64,000 bases of DNA from Paludifilum halophilum (GCF_002245355.1 NZ_NOWF01000009.1:1-64000); one strand, 5' to 3'. Positions 8,495-19,503 are shown, counted from the stretch's first letter. The notes: generated by a model not told the origin, from the sequence alone. Made by a program: numbers and translations.

Positions 8495-10033
8495 TCACTC
8501 CCACTCGATGGTGGCCGGGGGCTTGGAGGTGATATCGTAGACGACCCGGTTGACTCCGTCCACTTCATTGACGATCCGGTTGGAAATATGCTCCAGCACT
8601 TCATAGGGGATTCTCGCCCAGTCCGCCGTCATCCCGTCAACGGAAGTAACCGCCCGGATTCCCACCGTATAGGCGTAGGTGCGGGAGTCTCCCATCACAC
8701 CGACACTCTTGAAATCCGGCAATGCGGTGAAGTATTGCCAAATCTCCTGATCCAAACCGGCCTTGCCGATTTCTTCACGCAAGATGGCGTCGGATTTCCG
8801 AACCATGGCCAACTTCTCCTCCGTCACCTCTCCAATGACCCGAATGCCAAGACCCGGTCCCGGAAACGGCTGTCTCCACACGATTTCCCTGGGAAGACCC
8901 AGCTCTTCCCCGACTTTGCGCACCTCATCCTTAAACAAGGTATTGACGGGTTCCACCAAATCCATCTGCATATCCTCCGGCAAACCGCCGACATTGTGAT
9001 GGGATTTGATCGTCTGTGCGGTGTCCGTCCCGGATTCGACCACATCGGTATACAGGGTTCCCTGGGCCAGGAACTGGTGTTGAGTCAGCTTTTCCGCCTC
9101 TTCTTCGAAGACGCGGATAAACTCGTTTCCGATGATCTTCCGTTTCCGCTCCGGGTCGGTCACCCCGCTCAACTTGTCCAGGAAGCGCTTTTGAGCATCC
9201 ACCTTCACCACATTCATTTGAAAATGGTCGGCAAAGGTGCGCATGACGCTGTCCGCCTCCCCTTCCCGCAAGAGACCGTGATCGACAAAGACACAGGTCA
9301 ATTGATCTCCGATGGCCCGATGGATCAGGGCCGCCACAACGGAGGAGTCCACCCCCCCGGAAAGAGCGCATAAGACTTTTTGATCGCCGATGTTTCGCCT
9401 AAGGTCATGCACCGTATCGTCGATAAACGTTTCCATGGTCCATTCCCCTTGACAGCGGCAAACGTCATACAGAAAACGGCGAATCATCTCGTTCCCCTGC
9501 TCTGTATGGCGAACTTCCGGGTGAAACTGAACAGCGTATACCCTCCGCTCTGGATCACTCATCGCCGCTACCGGCGCGGAAACCGTCCTTCCGTCAACTC
9601 GGAAACCCTTCGGCGGTGTGATCACCACATCACTGTGACTCATCCAGACGGATTGAGATGGACCCAAACCTTTGAAGAGAGGTCCGTCGGAGGCGATTTC
9701 CACGGTCGACTTCCCGTACTCCCGTTTACTGGCCCGTTCCACCTCGGCATCAAAATGAGCGGAGATCAACTGCATACCGTAACAAATCCCGAGAATCGGA
9801 ATCCCCAGGTCGAAGATGTTCGGATCGCATTTCGGGGCTCCCTCGCCATAGACGCTGGCGGGCCCTCCGGAGAAGATGATCCCCTTGGGAGCCATCTCTT
9901 TCAGCTCCTCCGCCGAAGTGTCGAAGGAAATCAGTTCGCTGTAGACCCCCAAGTCCCGCACCCTGCGGGCGATCAGCTGATTGTATTGCCCTCCGAAGTC
10001 CAGTACGACCACACGTTCCATCGGTTTCTCCAT
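8495..10033 (-). CDS. guaA: GMP synthase (glutamine-hydrolysing)
   Basis: About 512 residues. An N-terminal class I glutamine amidotransferase (Cys ~84 in GICYGMQL, His ~172 in QFHPEV) is followed by the ATP-pyrophosphatase domain (PP-loop SGGVDSS ~225-231) and the C-terminal dimerisation domain ending in KPPATIEWE. It converts XMP to GMP. The ATG at 10033 follows AAGGTGGGGG by 7 bases; longer in-frame starts run into the leader and are rejected. It is the first gene of an operon with the NCS2 permease and is preceded by a guanine riboswitch. Confidence 0.95.
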   Translation of the reverse strand: MEKPMERVVVLDFGGQYNQLIARRVRDLGVYSELISFDTSAEELKEMAPKGIIFSGGPASVYGEGAPKCDPNIFDLGIPILGICYGMQLISAHFDAEVERASKREYGKSTVEIASDGPLFKGLGPSQSVWMSHSDVVITPPKGFRVDGRTVSAPVAAMSDPERRVYAVQFHPEVRHTEQGNEMIRRFLYDVCRCQGEWTMETFIDDTVHDLRRNIGDQKVLCALSGGVDSSVVAALIHRAIGDQLTCVFVDHGLLREGEADSVMRTFADHFQMNVVKVDAQKRFLDKLSGVTDPERKRKIIGNEFIRVFEEEAEKLTQHQFLAQGTLYTDVVESGTDTAQTIKSHHNVGGLPEDMQMDLVEPVNTLFKDEVRKVGEELGLPREIVWRQPFPGPGLGIRVIGEVTEEKLAMVRKSDAILREEIGKAGLDQEIWQYFTALPDFKSVGVMGDSRTYAYTVGIRAVTSVDGMTADWARIPYEVLEHISNRIVNEVDGVNRVVYDITSKPPATIEWE

Positions 10034-10090
10034 CGAAAAACCCCCACCTTTTGATTCAGGAATCACTTGCATAAAGAAAGAACCGGGTTC

Positions 10091-10229
10091 CCTGAACGTT
10101 TCTACCTTCACGCACAGGACTCCGGTCCACCGTTTCCTTCGTTCCTCTGGTCACGTTACAAAAGAAAGGTACCGGTAACCCATGACTCGTAGTCCGGCCA
10201 TTTACGGTGGCCGGGTAGAAACGTTCAGG
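10091..10229 (-). promoter_or_regulatory. 16-bp long-range inverted repeat linking riboswitch and guaA leader
   Basis: CCTGAACGTTTCTACC at 10091-10106 (plus strand) is the exact reverse complement of GGTAGAAACGTTCAGG at 10214-10229. In the RNA the second is the P2 3' strand plus J2/3 core of the purine aptamer; the first lies ~110 nt downstream, before the guaA start. Pairing would destroy the aptamer, so this is probably the switching (anti-aptamer) helix. I could not identify the matching terminator or sequester helix with confidence. Confidence 0.65.
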
Positions 10230-10253
10230 CCGTATTCCTGAATATATACGAGA
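10185..10253 (-). ncRNA. guanine-sensing purine riboswitch aptamer
   Basis: The minus-strand RNA shows P1 (CUCGU / ACGAG), P2 (UCAGG / CCUGA), the conserved J2/3 GUUUCUACC, P3 (CGGCC / GGCCG) with loop ACCGUAAAU, and J3/1 GACUA. The C in GACUA corresponds to C74, the guanine-specificity base; adenine switches have U. It lies about 150 nt upstream of guaA and just downstream of a sigma-A promoter. It should repress guaA and the permease when guanine is abundant. Confidence 0.92.
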
Positions 10254-10290
10254 TAGATCTACCGATCTTCTAATTGATAAATGCGAATCC

Positions 10291-10319
10291 ATCATATCAA
10301 TCGGCTGAATAAGGGTCAA
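10291..10319 (-). promoter_or_regulatory. promoter of guaA operon
   Basis: On the minus strand TTGACC (10319-10314), a 17-base spacer, then TATGAT (10296-10291). Transcription would begin about 30 bases before the riboswitch aptamer. Confidence 0.75.
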
Positions 10320-10557
10320 GGACGAACCGGAAGGCTTTTTTTCCAATGGTGTACAGGAAACAGAAGACGTCCTCATCTTTTTATATTTTTTGTATCTAAA
10401 TCCTCTTTTTTACTGTTCCCAAACGCCTCTTGTTCATCCCTGAGCAGAAGTCCGGATTCCCGAAAAAAGCCCTCTCTTGTTCGGATATTTTTCGGATATA
10501 CTGAAAGGGAGCGATCAAGCCGAAGGAAACCAACATTTTTTCCAAGGAGGAGAAACC

Positions 10558-11010
10558 ATGAGAAAAACCGGCTGGATCCTGTTTCTCGCCTCATTTCTAT
10601 TCTTGGCCGCCTGCCAATCGAACTCGGCTGTACAGGGAGATTCGAAATCGAACGATTCCAAAGACATTTCGTTTACGGCGATTGAGAAGGCTGATGATTT
10701 CCCTCTCCCCAAAAAAGCGGCCAAAAACCCGAAACAAAGCAGGGAAGGACGTGTATACATCATGCCCTCCCCTCCGCAGGAAGTAAAGGAAGCCTACATC
10801 CTTAAATTGGTGGAGGAAGGATGGGCGGTTTATTCCGGTATCAGCCCGAAAGCGATCCATGTCTATAAAGATCAAGCGAATTATGACCTGTTCCTCACCC
10901 CGGTGGAAAAGGAAAAAACGAAAATCACCCTTCGCCCCGCTGAGACGAGCTTACTGGACAAGTTGAAAAAAGAAGACCCGGAGGAAGAAAAACTATCGCA
11001 ACCGGAGTAA
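10558..11010 (+). CDS. predicted lipoprotein
   Basis: About 150 residues. The N-terminus is a type II signal peptide (MRKTGW, hydrophobic run, lipobox LAAC near residue 17), so the mature protein should be lipid-anchored outside the membrane. The rest is charged, with a compact segment ending in a Lys/Glu-rich tail. I do not recognise a family. The ATG follows AAGGAGGAGAAACC; the longer in-frame opening upstream has no ribosome-binding site. It is alone between the guaA leader and the dehydratase gene, both of which could be under separate control. Confidence 0.75.
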   Translation: MRKTGWILFLASFLFLAACQSNSAVQGDSKSNDSKDISFTAIEKADDFPLPKKAAKNPKQSREGRVYIMPSPPQEVKEAYILKLVEEGWAVYSGISPKAIHVYKDQANYDLFLTPVEKEKTKITLRPAETSLLDKLKKEDPEEEKLSQPE

Positions 11011-11097
11011 ACAGCGGAATCATTTGTAACAGCCACAAGACCCAAACTGTCTCAGGGACAACCGTCCGATGCGAAGCCCAAAAAGGAGGCTCGTCGA

Positions 11098-12066
11098 TTG
11101 AAACCCATCCTCACTTACGAACTCGTCCGAAACGCCGGGCAACGGTTGAAGAATGTCGCCCATCGCACACCTGTATTCACCTCCCTCACCTTGAACAATC
11201 GTGCGGGAAGCGAAGTCTACCTCAAATGCGAAAACTTGCAACGGGGTGGCGCTTTTAAATTCCGGGGCGCTTACAACACGATCAGCCGACTCTCCCCGGA
11301 GCAACGACGGCGAGGTGTCATCGCCTTCTCCTCCGGGAATCATGCCCAGGCCGTCGCCCTGGCCTCCAAAACCCTCGGCGTTTCCGCCGTTATCTGCATG
11401 CCGAAGGATGCTCCCGGAGTCAAGGTGGAAGCGACTCGAGACTACGGGGCGGAAATCATCTTCTACGACCGGATGACGGAGGATAGGGAAGAAGTGGCCC
11501 GCCGTATCGCCGAGGAGCGACAGCTGACCCTGATCCCGCCGTACAATCATCCCCACATTATGGCCGGGGCGGGTACCGCCGCCCTGGAACTGCTCCGAGA
11601 AGTACCGGATCTGGATGCGGTTCTCGCTCCCGTCGGCGGAGGGGGGCTCCTCTCAGGCACTGCTGTCGCGGCGAAGGGAATATCACCGGATACTCGTATC
11701 TTCGGTGCCGAACCGGAACAGGCCGATGACACCCGTCAATCCTTTTATGCGGAAAAACGGATCTCCATCCCCGCACCCGACACCCTGGCGGACGGCTTGC
11801 GCATCACCATCCCCGGCGAACAAACGTTTCCCGTCATCCGTCGGCATGCGGAGGATATTGTCACTGTCTCCGAGTCCATGATCCGAGAAGCCCTCTACTT
11901 CGCCCTTCTACGTCTAAAACTGGTAATTGAACCCTCCGGGGTCGTTCCTCTGGCCGCCCTGATCAACCGGCGCCTTCCCGACAATCTCCGGCGTATCGGG
12001 GTCGTCGTCAGCGGAGGCAACATTGACCCGGCCGTCCTGAGGAAGGCAATCTCCGATCAGGAATAA
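11098..12066 (+). CDS. threonine/serine dehydratase (fold-type II PLP enzyme)
   Basis: 322 residues. The PLP lysine lies in GGAFKFRGAYN (~residue 51), the phosphate-binding loop is SSGNHAQAVA, and PVGGGGLLSG is the glycine-rich cofactor loop. The length and lack of an ACT regulatory domain match catabolic threonine ammonia-lyases (TdcB-type) and serine racemases rather than full-length IlvA. It is expected to deaminate threonine to 2-oxobutyrate. The TTG start sits 8 bases after AAGGAGG. A clear terminator follows downstream. Confidence 0.85.
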   Translation: MKPILTYELVRNAGQRLKNVAHRTPVFTSLTLNNRAGSEVYLKCENLQRGGAFKFRGAYNTISRLSPEQRRRGVIAFSSGNHAQAVALASKTLGVSAVICMPKDAPGVKVEATRDYGAEIIFYDRMTEDREEVARRIAEERQLTLIPPYNHPHIMAGAGTAALELLREVPDLDAVLAPVGGGGLLSGTAVAAKGISPDTRIFGAEPEQADDTRQSFYAEKRISIPAPDTLADGLRITIPGEQTFPVIRRHAEDIVTVSESMIREALYFALLRLKLVIEPSGVVPLAALINRRLPDNLRRIGVVVSGGNIDPAVLRKAISDQE

Positions 12067-12177
12067 CCATAAAAGGGTCCCGCATGAAGGAGCTTCGTCC
12101 AGACAGCCATTTCCGTGGCATACACAAGTGTCCTGCAGCACAATACAAAAAGGGAAAATGATTCGGTACTGATTGAA

Positions 12178-12207
12178 CCACTCTCATAAGAGGAGAGTGG
12201 CCTTTTT
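12178..12207 (+). terminator. rho-independent terminator
   Basis: Stem CCACTCTC / GAGAGTGG with a 7-base loop followed by CCTTTTTG. It lies ~110 bases after the dehydratase gene and presumably ends that transcript. Confidence 0.8.
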
Positions 12208-12317
12208 GTGTGATCCACCTCCTATTCTAACGGCCTATTTCCGATCGTTTGGGAGCAAGCATAAGCATTTTCTTTCCATGCGCCATATCATGTACCACTT
12301 GGAAAGGGGGTGAAAAA

Positions 12318-12563
12318 ATGGCCTGGAAACCGATTGCCGCCGATCAATTGAACGCCTCTCACCTGGGAAAACCGACTAAAATCCGCCTCAAAAACGGAAA
12401 AGAGATCTACGGTTCCATCAAAAAAGTCGATAAGAAGGGGATTTGGTTCATTCCCGTCAACCGAAAAAGGGCGCAGAAACAAGAGGTGAGAACAAACTTT
12501 TTCTTGTTTCCGTTCCTCATCTTTCTTCCATTCGGTTTTTTTACACCCTTTATCTTATTCTGA
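12318..12563 (+). CDS. small protein with Sm-like N-terminus and hydrophobic tail
   Basis: 82 residues. The first ~50 look like a small beta-barrel (KIRLKNGKEIYGSIKKVD, reminiscent of LSm/YlxS-type strands), followed by a strongly hydrophobic Phe/Leu/Pro tail (~60-82) that could insert in the membrane. The ATG is preceded by GGAAAGGGGGTGA. Function unknown; the resemblance to Sm folds is by eye only. Confidence 0.6.
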   Translation: MAWKPIAADQLNASHLGKPTKIRLKNGKEIYGSIKKVDKKGIWFIPVNRKRAQKQEVRTNFFLFPFLIFLPFGFFTPFILF

Positions 12564-12613
12564 GAGGCAGACTATAGGAATCCATTCCGGCCGGGAGGAG
12601 ATGGAAAGCGGTT

Positions 12614-12775
12614 ATGTCCATTTTCCGCATTCTATTTGGAGGTATCCGCGTTTACCGAATTTTGAACCGGATGCGTCGATTTTTTCACGATTGGCTCCCA
12701 CTTATCCGTAACATTCCTACACGACATTCGATTCTTTCCCTTTTCAAACCATTCCATCGGTTAATCGCATCATGA
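12614..12775 (+). CDS. possible small basic protein
   Basis: A 53-codon open frame rich in Arg, Ile and Phe (starts MSIFRILFGG). GGGAGGAG lies 13 bases upstream, which is long for a good start. The amphipathic, basic composition recalls another small gene at 49146. It may be spurious. Confidence 0.3.
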   Translation: MSIFRILFGGIRVYRILNRMRRFFHDWLPLIRNIPTRHSILSLFKPFHRLIAS

Positions 12776-12812
12776 CAGGAATGGAAAATCCATTGGAATC
12801 GCCTGTCCAGCA

Positions 12813-12845
12813 CAAAAAGCCTCCCCAAAAACGTTGGGGAGGCTT
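12813..12845 (-). terminator. rho-independent terminator of yvbH
   Basis: Stem AGCCTCCCCAA / TTGGGGAGGCT with a 5-base loop, followed on the minus strand by TTTTTGTG. It lies just after the yvbH-like stop codon. Confidence 0.85.
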
Positions 12846-12873
12846 CATTAAACCGATTCGGGAAAGCAAACAT

Positions 12874-13488
12874 TCAGTTGTTGATATAACGCTCAAAAAC
12901 AAAGCCAAAATCTTTCATGCCATATTGTTTTTGGGCATCCACCAGCCAGGAAAAAGCGGCCTGGTTTAATTCTTTAAACTGCTCAGCAATCTGGCTTTCC
13001 GTATTGCGAACCCGGCTTAACGTGGTGGAAGCCAATTCAAGACTTTGTTTTGCATATCCCAGAGAGATTCCGTGATCCCGGGTTATTTCCGCAATTTTGA
13101 GCAGTGCTTTATACAAATCCTTCAACTCTTCCAGATGTTTTTTATGTACATCGATCGAAAAGATTTGAGATCCCATGGTAAATTTGATCTCAACATCCAA
13201 ATCCACCGTACCGGCCGTTTCGAGAGTCACATCCTTAATTTTGTGTGTCTTGTAATCGTAGCGATGAAGCGTACGTTTTTTACTTGTGGCACTGGTTCCG
13301 TCCAGATGAATCAGGGCCTGGTTCGTAAAGCAATATTCATCGGATTTTGATTTGATCAGAAAGAAAATTTTCTCGTCATCTTCATGCATCACAAAATCAT
13401 CCGTGTCCACTTTGTCGAAATCTTCCGGTTGGATGACGGCTCCTACATCGCTTAATCCGAGAACATCTGATGCCACTTTTCCAAACAT
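12874..13488 (-). CDS. yvbH: YvbH-like bacterial PH-domain protein
   Basis: 204 residues, the length I recall for B. subtilis YvbH. The first ~125 residues form a bacterial pleckstrin-homology domain (strands through FFLIKSKSDEYCFTNQALI and a C-terminal helix near HLEELKDLYKALL). The remaining helical segment (~140-204) fits the YvbH oligomerisation region. Its physiological role is not established. It is flanked by terminators on both sides, so monocistronic. Confidence 0.85.
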   Translation of the reverse strand: MFGKVASDVLGLSDVGAVIQPEDFDKVDTDDFVMHEDDEKIFFLIKSKSDEYCFTNQALIHLDGTSATSKKRTLHRYDYKTHKIKDVTLETAGTVDLDVEIKFTMGSQIFSIDVHKKHLEELKDLYKALLKIAEITRDHGISLGYAKQSLELASTTLSRVRNTESQIAEQFKELNQAAFSWLVDAQKQYGMKDFGFVFERYINN

Positions 13489-13692
13489 TTGATCAAACCT
13501 TTCCCTTTTGGCTTTTGGTAATCAGGCTTAGTATAACATAGGACGCCGCCCGGCAGGTCCGATCCATGATCCCGCTTTCTATTCCTAATTATAAATCAAT
13601 GGGGTCTTATATAAAGTACACTTCTTTTCACTTTTTTTGAGACAACTTTCGAGATATACAACCAGTTCGCCCCATCCCAAAGCCTTTGTATG

Positions 13693-13723
13693 AAAAAACC
13701 GCACTCTTTTGTGCGGTTTTTTT
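13693..13723. terminator. bidirectional terminator
   Basis: Stem AACCGCAC / GTGCGGTT with a 6-base loop, flanked by an A-run on one side and a T-run on the other. It can end the CDGSH gene on the minus strand. Confidence 0.8.
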
Positions 13724-13740
13724 CGGGAAGTGATCGGCTT

Positions 13741-13947
13741 TTACAACACCTTCTCCGCCCGGGCGCAATCATCAAAATTGCCGGAGTGGGTTCCATCGCA
13801 GAAGGGCTTGTTCTGGGAAAGCCCGCACCGACACAGGGCAAACTGTTTTTTCGTCTCAAAGGTGTTTCCTTCCGCATCCACCAATTCCACATCACCGCGA
13901 ACAATCAGCGGCCCCCGGTCCATCGTTTGAATTTTGGCGTCAGCCAT
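13741..13947 (-). CDS. CDGSH iron-sulfur domain protein
   Basis: 68 residues carrying the full 2Fe-2S signature C-R-C-G-x-S-x-N-K-P-F-C-D-G-x-H (three Cys and one His ligands). It is a small soluble electron-transfer or cluster-transfer protein of the mitoNEET fold. The second in-frame ATG (13947) is chosen because GGGGAGG lies 6 bases before it; the first ATG almost touches that site. A terminator follows immediately. Confidence 0.9.
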   Translation of the reverse strand: MADAKIQTMDRGPLIVRGDVELVDAEGNTFETKKQFALCRCGLSQNKPFCDGTHSGNFDDCARAEKVL

Positions 13948-14046
13948 GTTCATCCTCCCCTTTTGTTGATTCGGTATCAGTTCAAAACCGTTACGGTTTC
14001 ATTTTTCACTTTTCAGCCATCGGATAAACCACTATTGGGATAAAAT

Positions 14047-14077
14047 AAAAAACCCTGTGGCAGTCCACAGGGTTTTT
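14047..14077 (-). terminator. rho-independent terminator of groESL
   Basis: Stem ACCCTGTGG / CCACAGGGT with a 4-base loop, followed on the minus strand by a T-run. It lies ~15 bases after the groEL stop. Confidence 0.9.
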
Positions 14078-14092
14078 CGGGGGAAGGACGGA

Positions 14093-15763
<1,671 letters not shown>

Positions 15764-15801
15764 TTATATTAAAGTCATCCAGATACGGCGATCGGGCCGG
15801 A

Positions 15802-16083
15802 TCAATCGAGGACGGCCAGAATATCGCTTTCCCGCAGAACCAGGTATTCGGTGTCGCCCACCTTCACTTCGGTACCGGCATATTTGGAGAAGATGACACG
15901 GTCTCCCTTTTTCACTTCGAGGTCGACCTTTTGGCCGTTTTCGTAGCGGCCGGTTCCAACGGCGATCACTTCACCCTCCTGCGGCTTTTCCTTCGCCGTT
16001 TCCGGCAGAACGATACCGCTGGCAGTCTTTTCTTCCTTCTCAATCGCTTGCAGAACGACACGATCCCCTAACGGTTTGATCAC
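15802..16083 (-). CDS. groES: co-chaperonin GroES (10 kDa)
   Basis: 93 residues beginning with the typical [10 protein letters not shown] strand, with the mobile loop [23 protein letters not shown] and the C-terminal [11 protein letters not shown]. It caps the GroEL ring. GTG at 16083 gives the standard N-terminus; a TTG six bases earlier is also near the AAGGAGGG site and cannot be excluded. It is the first gene of the groES-groEL operon. Confidence 0.95.
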   Translation of the reverse strand: MIKPLGDRVVLQAIEKEEKTASGIVLPETAKEKPQEGEVIAVGTGRYENGQKVDLEVKKGDRVIFSKYAGTEVKVGDTEYLVLRESDILAVLD

Positions 16084-16120
16084 GTTCAAGCACCCTCCTT
16101 CATGAGGTAGAGTTTCTTTG

Positions 16121-16147
16121 TTAGCACTCAACCTCATCGAGTGCTAA
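16121..16147 (-). promoter_or_regulatory. CIRCE operator (HrcA binding site)
   Basis: A perfect TTAGCACTC-N9-GAGTGCTAA inverted repeat between the promoter and groES, as in other HrcA-regulated groESL operons. Confidence 0.97.
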
Positions 16148-16158
16148 CACCAATTATA

Positions 16159-16187
16159 ATAATATCGATCTGGATTTCATTTTGCAA
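16159..16187 (-). promoter_or_regulatory. groESL promoter
   Basis: On the minus strand TTGCAA (16187-16182), a 17-base spacer and TATTAT (16164-16159), placing the start of transcription at the CIRCE element. Confidence 0.75.
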
Positions 16188-16313
16188 GAGGTTCCACAAA
16201 AAAATTAACCCCTTTTCTTCCAAAACCCCCTCCCTTTACCGAAAAAGGGGAGAGGCTCTCGCAGTGAACCGATACACAGAAGGTGATCGAAGGCCTCTCT
16301 GAGGTTGCCATCG

Positions 16314-16344
16314 AAAAACCCCCGCCGCAGAGGCAAGGGGTTTT
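16314..16344 (-). terminator. probable terminator of rex-tatC
   Basis: Stem AAAACCCC / GGGGTTTT with T residues following on the minus strand, directly after the tatC stop codon. Confidence 0.6.
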
Positions 16345-16351
16345 CAAATGG

Positions 16352-17143
16352 TCAGTCCGAAGAAGGGAGCCGGCCTTCCTTTTCCGCCCACCGCCGTTCT
16401 TCCGCTTCCTCTTCCGCCTTCATCCTGCGGTAAATCCGCGCCGACAGCAGAATGCTGAACTCGTAAAGCAGGATGAGAGGAAGCGTCACCAGGATGTTGG
16501 AAACGAAATCCGGAGGGGTGACCAGAGCGGCCACGACCACCAGCACCAAATAGGCAAAGCGGCGTCCCTTGCGGAGCAAGTCCGGTTTCAAGATCCGAAG
16601 ACGGGTCAAAAACAGGATTAACACCGGGAGCTCAAACAGAAAAGCGATCGGAAAGACAACCCGAAACAAAAACCGAAAAAACTCATACATCCCGTAGGTT
16701 TCCGTGGCCCCGAGACTGGCGGACAGAGAGCTCATAAACCGGAGCAGAAAAGGAAAAATCCAATAATAGCCGAAACACAGTCCGAGAAGAAAAAGGATGA
16801 CAGCCAACGGAATATAGCTGAGTGTCGCCTTCCGCTCCCGAGGCATCAAGCCCGGCTGTACAAAGCACCACGCTTGATAGAGAGCCACAGGCAGTGTCAG
16901 TGTGACTGCGACCACAAACGCAAACTGCATATAGATACTCAGGGCTTCCCCCGGCGAGAAAATGTTTAACTCCAGTTGCTCTCCCAAAGCCCCTTCCAGG
17001 ATGTCTTCTTTAAGAAAGTGAATGATGGGGCGGGCAAAAACCAATCCGATGATCAACGTGGTGACAAAAGCGGTCAGCACCCACAGGATCCGCACTCGCA
17101 ACTCGCTCAAATGCTCTGTCCAGTTCTGTTCTCGGTCTGTCAT
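16352..17143 (-). CDS. tatC: Sec-independent protein translocase TatC
   Basis: 263 residues with six membrane spans. Conserved features include the N-terminal EHLSELRVRIL, the FSPGEAL periplasmic segment, PGLMPRERK and the YYWIFPFLLRF region. It is the core receptor of the twin-arginine export pathway for folded proteins. It lies ~70 bases after rex. The equivalent region of B. subtilis carries a tatA gene between rex and tatC; none fits in the gap here, so TatA must be encoded elsewhere. Confidence 0.95.
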   Translation of the reverse strand: MTDREQNWTEHLSELRVRILWVLTAFVTTLIIGLVFARPIIHFLKEDILEGALGEQLELNIFSPGEALSIYMQFAFVVAVTLTLPVALYQAWCFVQPGLMPRERKATLSYIPLAVILFLLGLCFGYYWIFPFLLRFMSSLSASLGATETYGMYEFFRFLFRVVFPIAFLFELPVLILFLTRLRILKPDLLRKGRRFAYLVLVVVAALVTPPDFVSNILVTLPLILLYEFSILLSARIYRRMKAEEEAEERRWAEKEGRLPSSD

Positions 17144-17211
17144 CTTTGCAACCTTCCCTCTATCTTTCCGAATCGATGATCCCTTCCCTTTTCAAGGGAG
17201 TCCCGCCAATC

Positions 17212-17892
17212 TTAATTTTTATCCGTCGACTCCGGGAAGTCGAGTTCCGGCACTTCCTCATCGACCGGGAAGTTTTTCAAAAAGTAGATCAGGGTCTGCA
17301 ACTCGATCGTTAAATCGATGTTGTGCATCCTCACTTGGGGCGGCACCGTTAACCGGGCCGGCGTAAAATTGAGGATGCCTCGAATCCCGGCATCCACAAT
17401 CTGATCTGTAGTCACTTGGGCTACATTGGCGGGTACAGTTAAGATCGCCACTTCCACATTGTGAAGCTGACGAACCTCATGGAACCGCTCCATGGAATAC
17501 ACGGGAATTCCGTCCACTTCCCGGCCCACTTTGCCGGGATCGGCGTCGAAGCCGGCGACGATTTTTGTGTTGTGACTCCGGTAAAAATTATATCCCAACA
17601 GGGCGGTTCCCAGATGGCCGACACCGACCAGAACCACGTTCGTCACTTCGTCCTGATGTAAGAAATCCCGCAAAAACTGCAGCAGATAATTCACATTATA
17701 CCCGTAACCCTTTTTACCCAGTTCGCCCAGATAGGAAAAGTCACGGCGAATCGTAGCCGGATCGATTTGCAGGGCGTCACTCAATTGGGCCGAGGAAACG
17801 CGTTTTTTTCCGATCGCGTGCAGTTTCTCCAGATAGCGATAATATAAGGGCAACCGTTTGGCGGTCACTTGGGGAATTTTATGTTCAGACAT
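17212..17892 (-). CDS. rex: redox-sensing transcriptional repressor Rex
   Basis: 226 residues: an N-terminal winged helix ([24 protein letters not shown]) and a Rossmann NAD(H)-binding domain with [13 protein letters not shown] and [11 protein letters not shown]-terminal domain-swapped helix follows. It represses fermentative and respiratory genes and is released by a high NADH/NAD ratio. It heads a rex-tatC transcription unit; I saw no clear Rex operator in the immediate upstream region. Confidence 0.95.
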   Translation of the reverse strand: MSEHKIPQVTAKRLPLYYRYLEKLHAIGKKRVSSAQLSDALQIDPATIRRDFSYLGELGKKGYGYNVNYLLQFLRDFLHQDEVTNVVLVGVGHLGTALLGYNFYRSHNTKIVAGFDADPGKVGREVDGIPVYSMERFHEVRQLHNVEVAILTVPANVAQVTTDQIVDAGIRGILNFTPARLTVPPQVRMHNIDLTIELQTLIYFLKNFPVDEEVPELDFPESTDKN

Positions 17893-18098
17893 CCCATGCC
17901 TCCAAATCCGGTGCGTTGTAAACCGGTGTTCGTTTTTTAAATCAACCGACGAACATTCGTGTCAACGGTAACGGTACCTTTTCCATCACGATATCATACC
18001 TCGCTCCGAGTCTCTACTACATAGAGTTCGGGAGACAGCCTGCCAGCCCGACCACCCCCAGCAAGGGATCAAACCAATCAAAGTTTCCTGAAGGGGGA

Positions 18099-19094
18099 CT
18101 AGCAGGAGTGGAGGCCTCCGTAGCCCAAGGAGACGATCTCCTCCCGGGTGATCCTCTCTCCGGCGAGAATCCGCGGCAAAAAGAGGTCAAAAGAGGTGTA
18201 GGAATCGTGGATGACACAACCCGGCAACCCCAACACCGGAACCCCGCGATAATAGGCGACCATCAACATGGAGCCCGGGAGCATCGGCGTCCCGTAGCTG
18301 ACCACTTCGGCACCGAGAGCGGTGATCGCCCCGGGAGTTCGGTCGTCGGGATCGACGGACATTCCTCCAGTCACCAGAACGAAGTCGGCTCCCTGATCGA
18401 CAAAGCTTCGGATTCCGTTCATGATCCGCTCCTTGTCATCGCTGGCCAGTATCTGCCCCATCACCGTCGATCCGTAGCTTTCCACTTTCTCCCGAACTAC
18501 CGGGCCGAACTTGTCCCGTATGCGGCCATGATAAACCTCGCTTCCGGTAATCACTACTCCGGCGTTGCACTTCCGGTAAGGGATAAGATCCACCAGAGGC
18601 TTGTTCCTGCTCTCGGCAACCGCTTCCACCTCTTTCGTCCGAGATTCGGGGTAGATCAGGGGAATCACCCGGGCCGCGGCCACAATCTGACCTTCGGTCA
18701 CAGGGGTATCCGTTTTGAGGGTGGACAATACGGCCTGGTCCACATGATTCACCCCGTGAACCGCTTCTGCTTCCACCTTAAGCAGGCCGTCCCTTTTGGC
18801 AATCAGGTTGACTTTGCCCTCTTTCGGCGGGCTCATCCGGAGATTTTCACCCCCGGCCGCCGCGGCAATGCGTCGGGCCGCATCGTTTTCATGAAGTTCC
18901 CCTTCCGCTAAATCCATCACATAGATATGCTCTTTGCCGATGGAAAGTAGATCGTCGATATCCTCACCGCGGACGACATGCCCTTTGCGAAACAGGGGTC
19001 CCTTATATTTCCCGGGCAACACCTGGGTTAGGTCATGAGCCAAAACAAGCCCCACCGCTTCGGATACATGAACCTCTTTCAATGAGCTTTTCAT
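18099..19094 (-). CDS. molybdopterin-binding (MoCF domain) protein
   Basis: 331 residues. The C-terminal half carries the MoaB/MoeA-type molybdopterin-binding fold, with GVVITGSEVYHG and VLVTGGMSVDPDDRTPGAI; the N-terminal half resembles part of MoeA (LAHDLTQVLPGKYKG). It is a MoeA-like paralogue of unknown exact role, perhaps in molybdate insertion or sensing. The ATG lies downstream of AAAGGAGAAGT. It is separate from the main Moco locus at 50-59 kb. Confidence 0.75.
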   Translation of the reverse strand: MKSSLKEVHVSEAVGLVLAHDLTQVLPGKYKGPLFRKGHVVRGEDIDDLLSIGKEHIYVMDLAEGELHENDAARRIAAAAGGENLRMSPPKEGKVNLIAKRDGLLKVEAEAVHGVNHVDQAVLSTLKTDTPVTEGQIVAAARVIPLIYPESRTKEVEAVAESRNKPLVDLIPYRKCNAGVVITGSEVYHGRIRDKFGPVVREKVESYGSTVMGQILASDDKERIMNGIRSFVDQGADFVLVTGGMSVDPDDRTPGAITALGAEVVSYGTPMLPGSMLMVAYYRGVPVLGLPGCVIHDSYTSFDLFLPRILAGERITREEIVSLGYGGLHSC

Positions 19095-19281
19095 CGGGCG
19101 ACTTCTCCTTTCCTCCGGTACCTCCTCGCAAGCATCCGATGTTAAATCAATATCCGATATCGGTGACTGCTTTTCTATTCGTATTCTATCAACAACTCGG
19201 GCTTCCTGTGTATAGATTCACAAGATCTTAATGGAGGATGGGAAACACTCCTTTTTCCAACCACCCCTGAAGAGATTTACA

Positions 19282-19503
19282 TCATCCCATTGGTTCTTGA
19301 CTCAGTTTTTCCTCGTTGTATTGATCCCCGGCAAACTTTCCCGGTCCCTCCTTCACCATGCCTTCCACCGTAGTGGCAACCTGAAAAGGTTTTTTCTTAT
19401 CAGGAGACTCCTTCTTTTTCTCCTCGGCCAGGAGAGAACAGCCGGACAAAATCAACACCGGGATCAAGGCCCCAACAACATAGTTTCTCCACGTCATGCG
19501 CAA
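19282..19503 (-). CDS. small predicted lipoprotein
   Basis: About 73 residues with a type II signal peptide and lipobox LSGC, then a Lys/Glu-rich stretch (KKKESPDKKK). The start is uncertain: TTG at 19503 (8 bases after GGGGGAGG), GTG at 19506 or ATG at 19497. No family recognised. It lies beside a truncated ABC ATPase and may belong to the same decayed export unit. Confidence 0.6.
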   Translation of the reverse strand: MRMTWRNYVVGALIPVLILSGCSLLAEEKKKESPDKKKPFQVATTVEGMVKEGPGKFAGDQYNEEKLSQEPMG

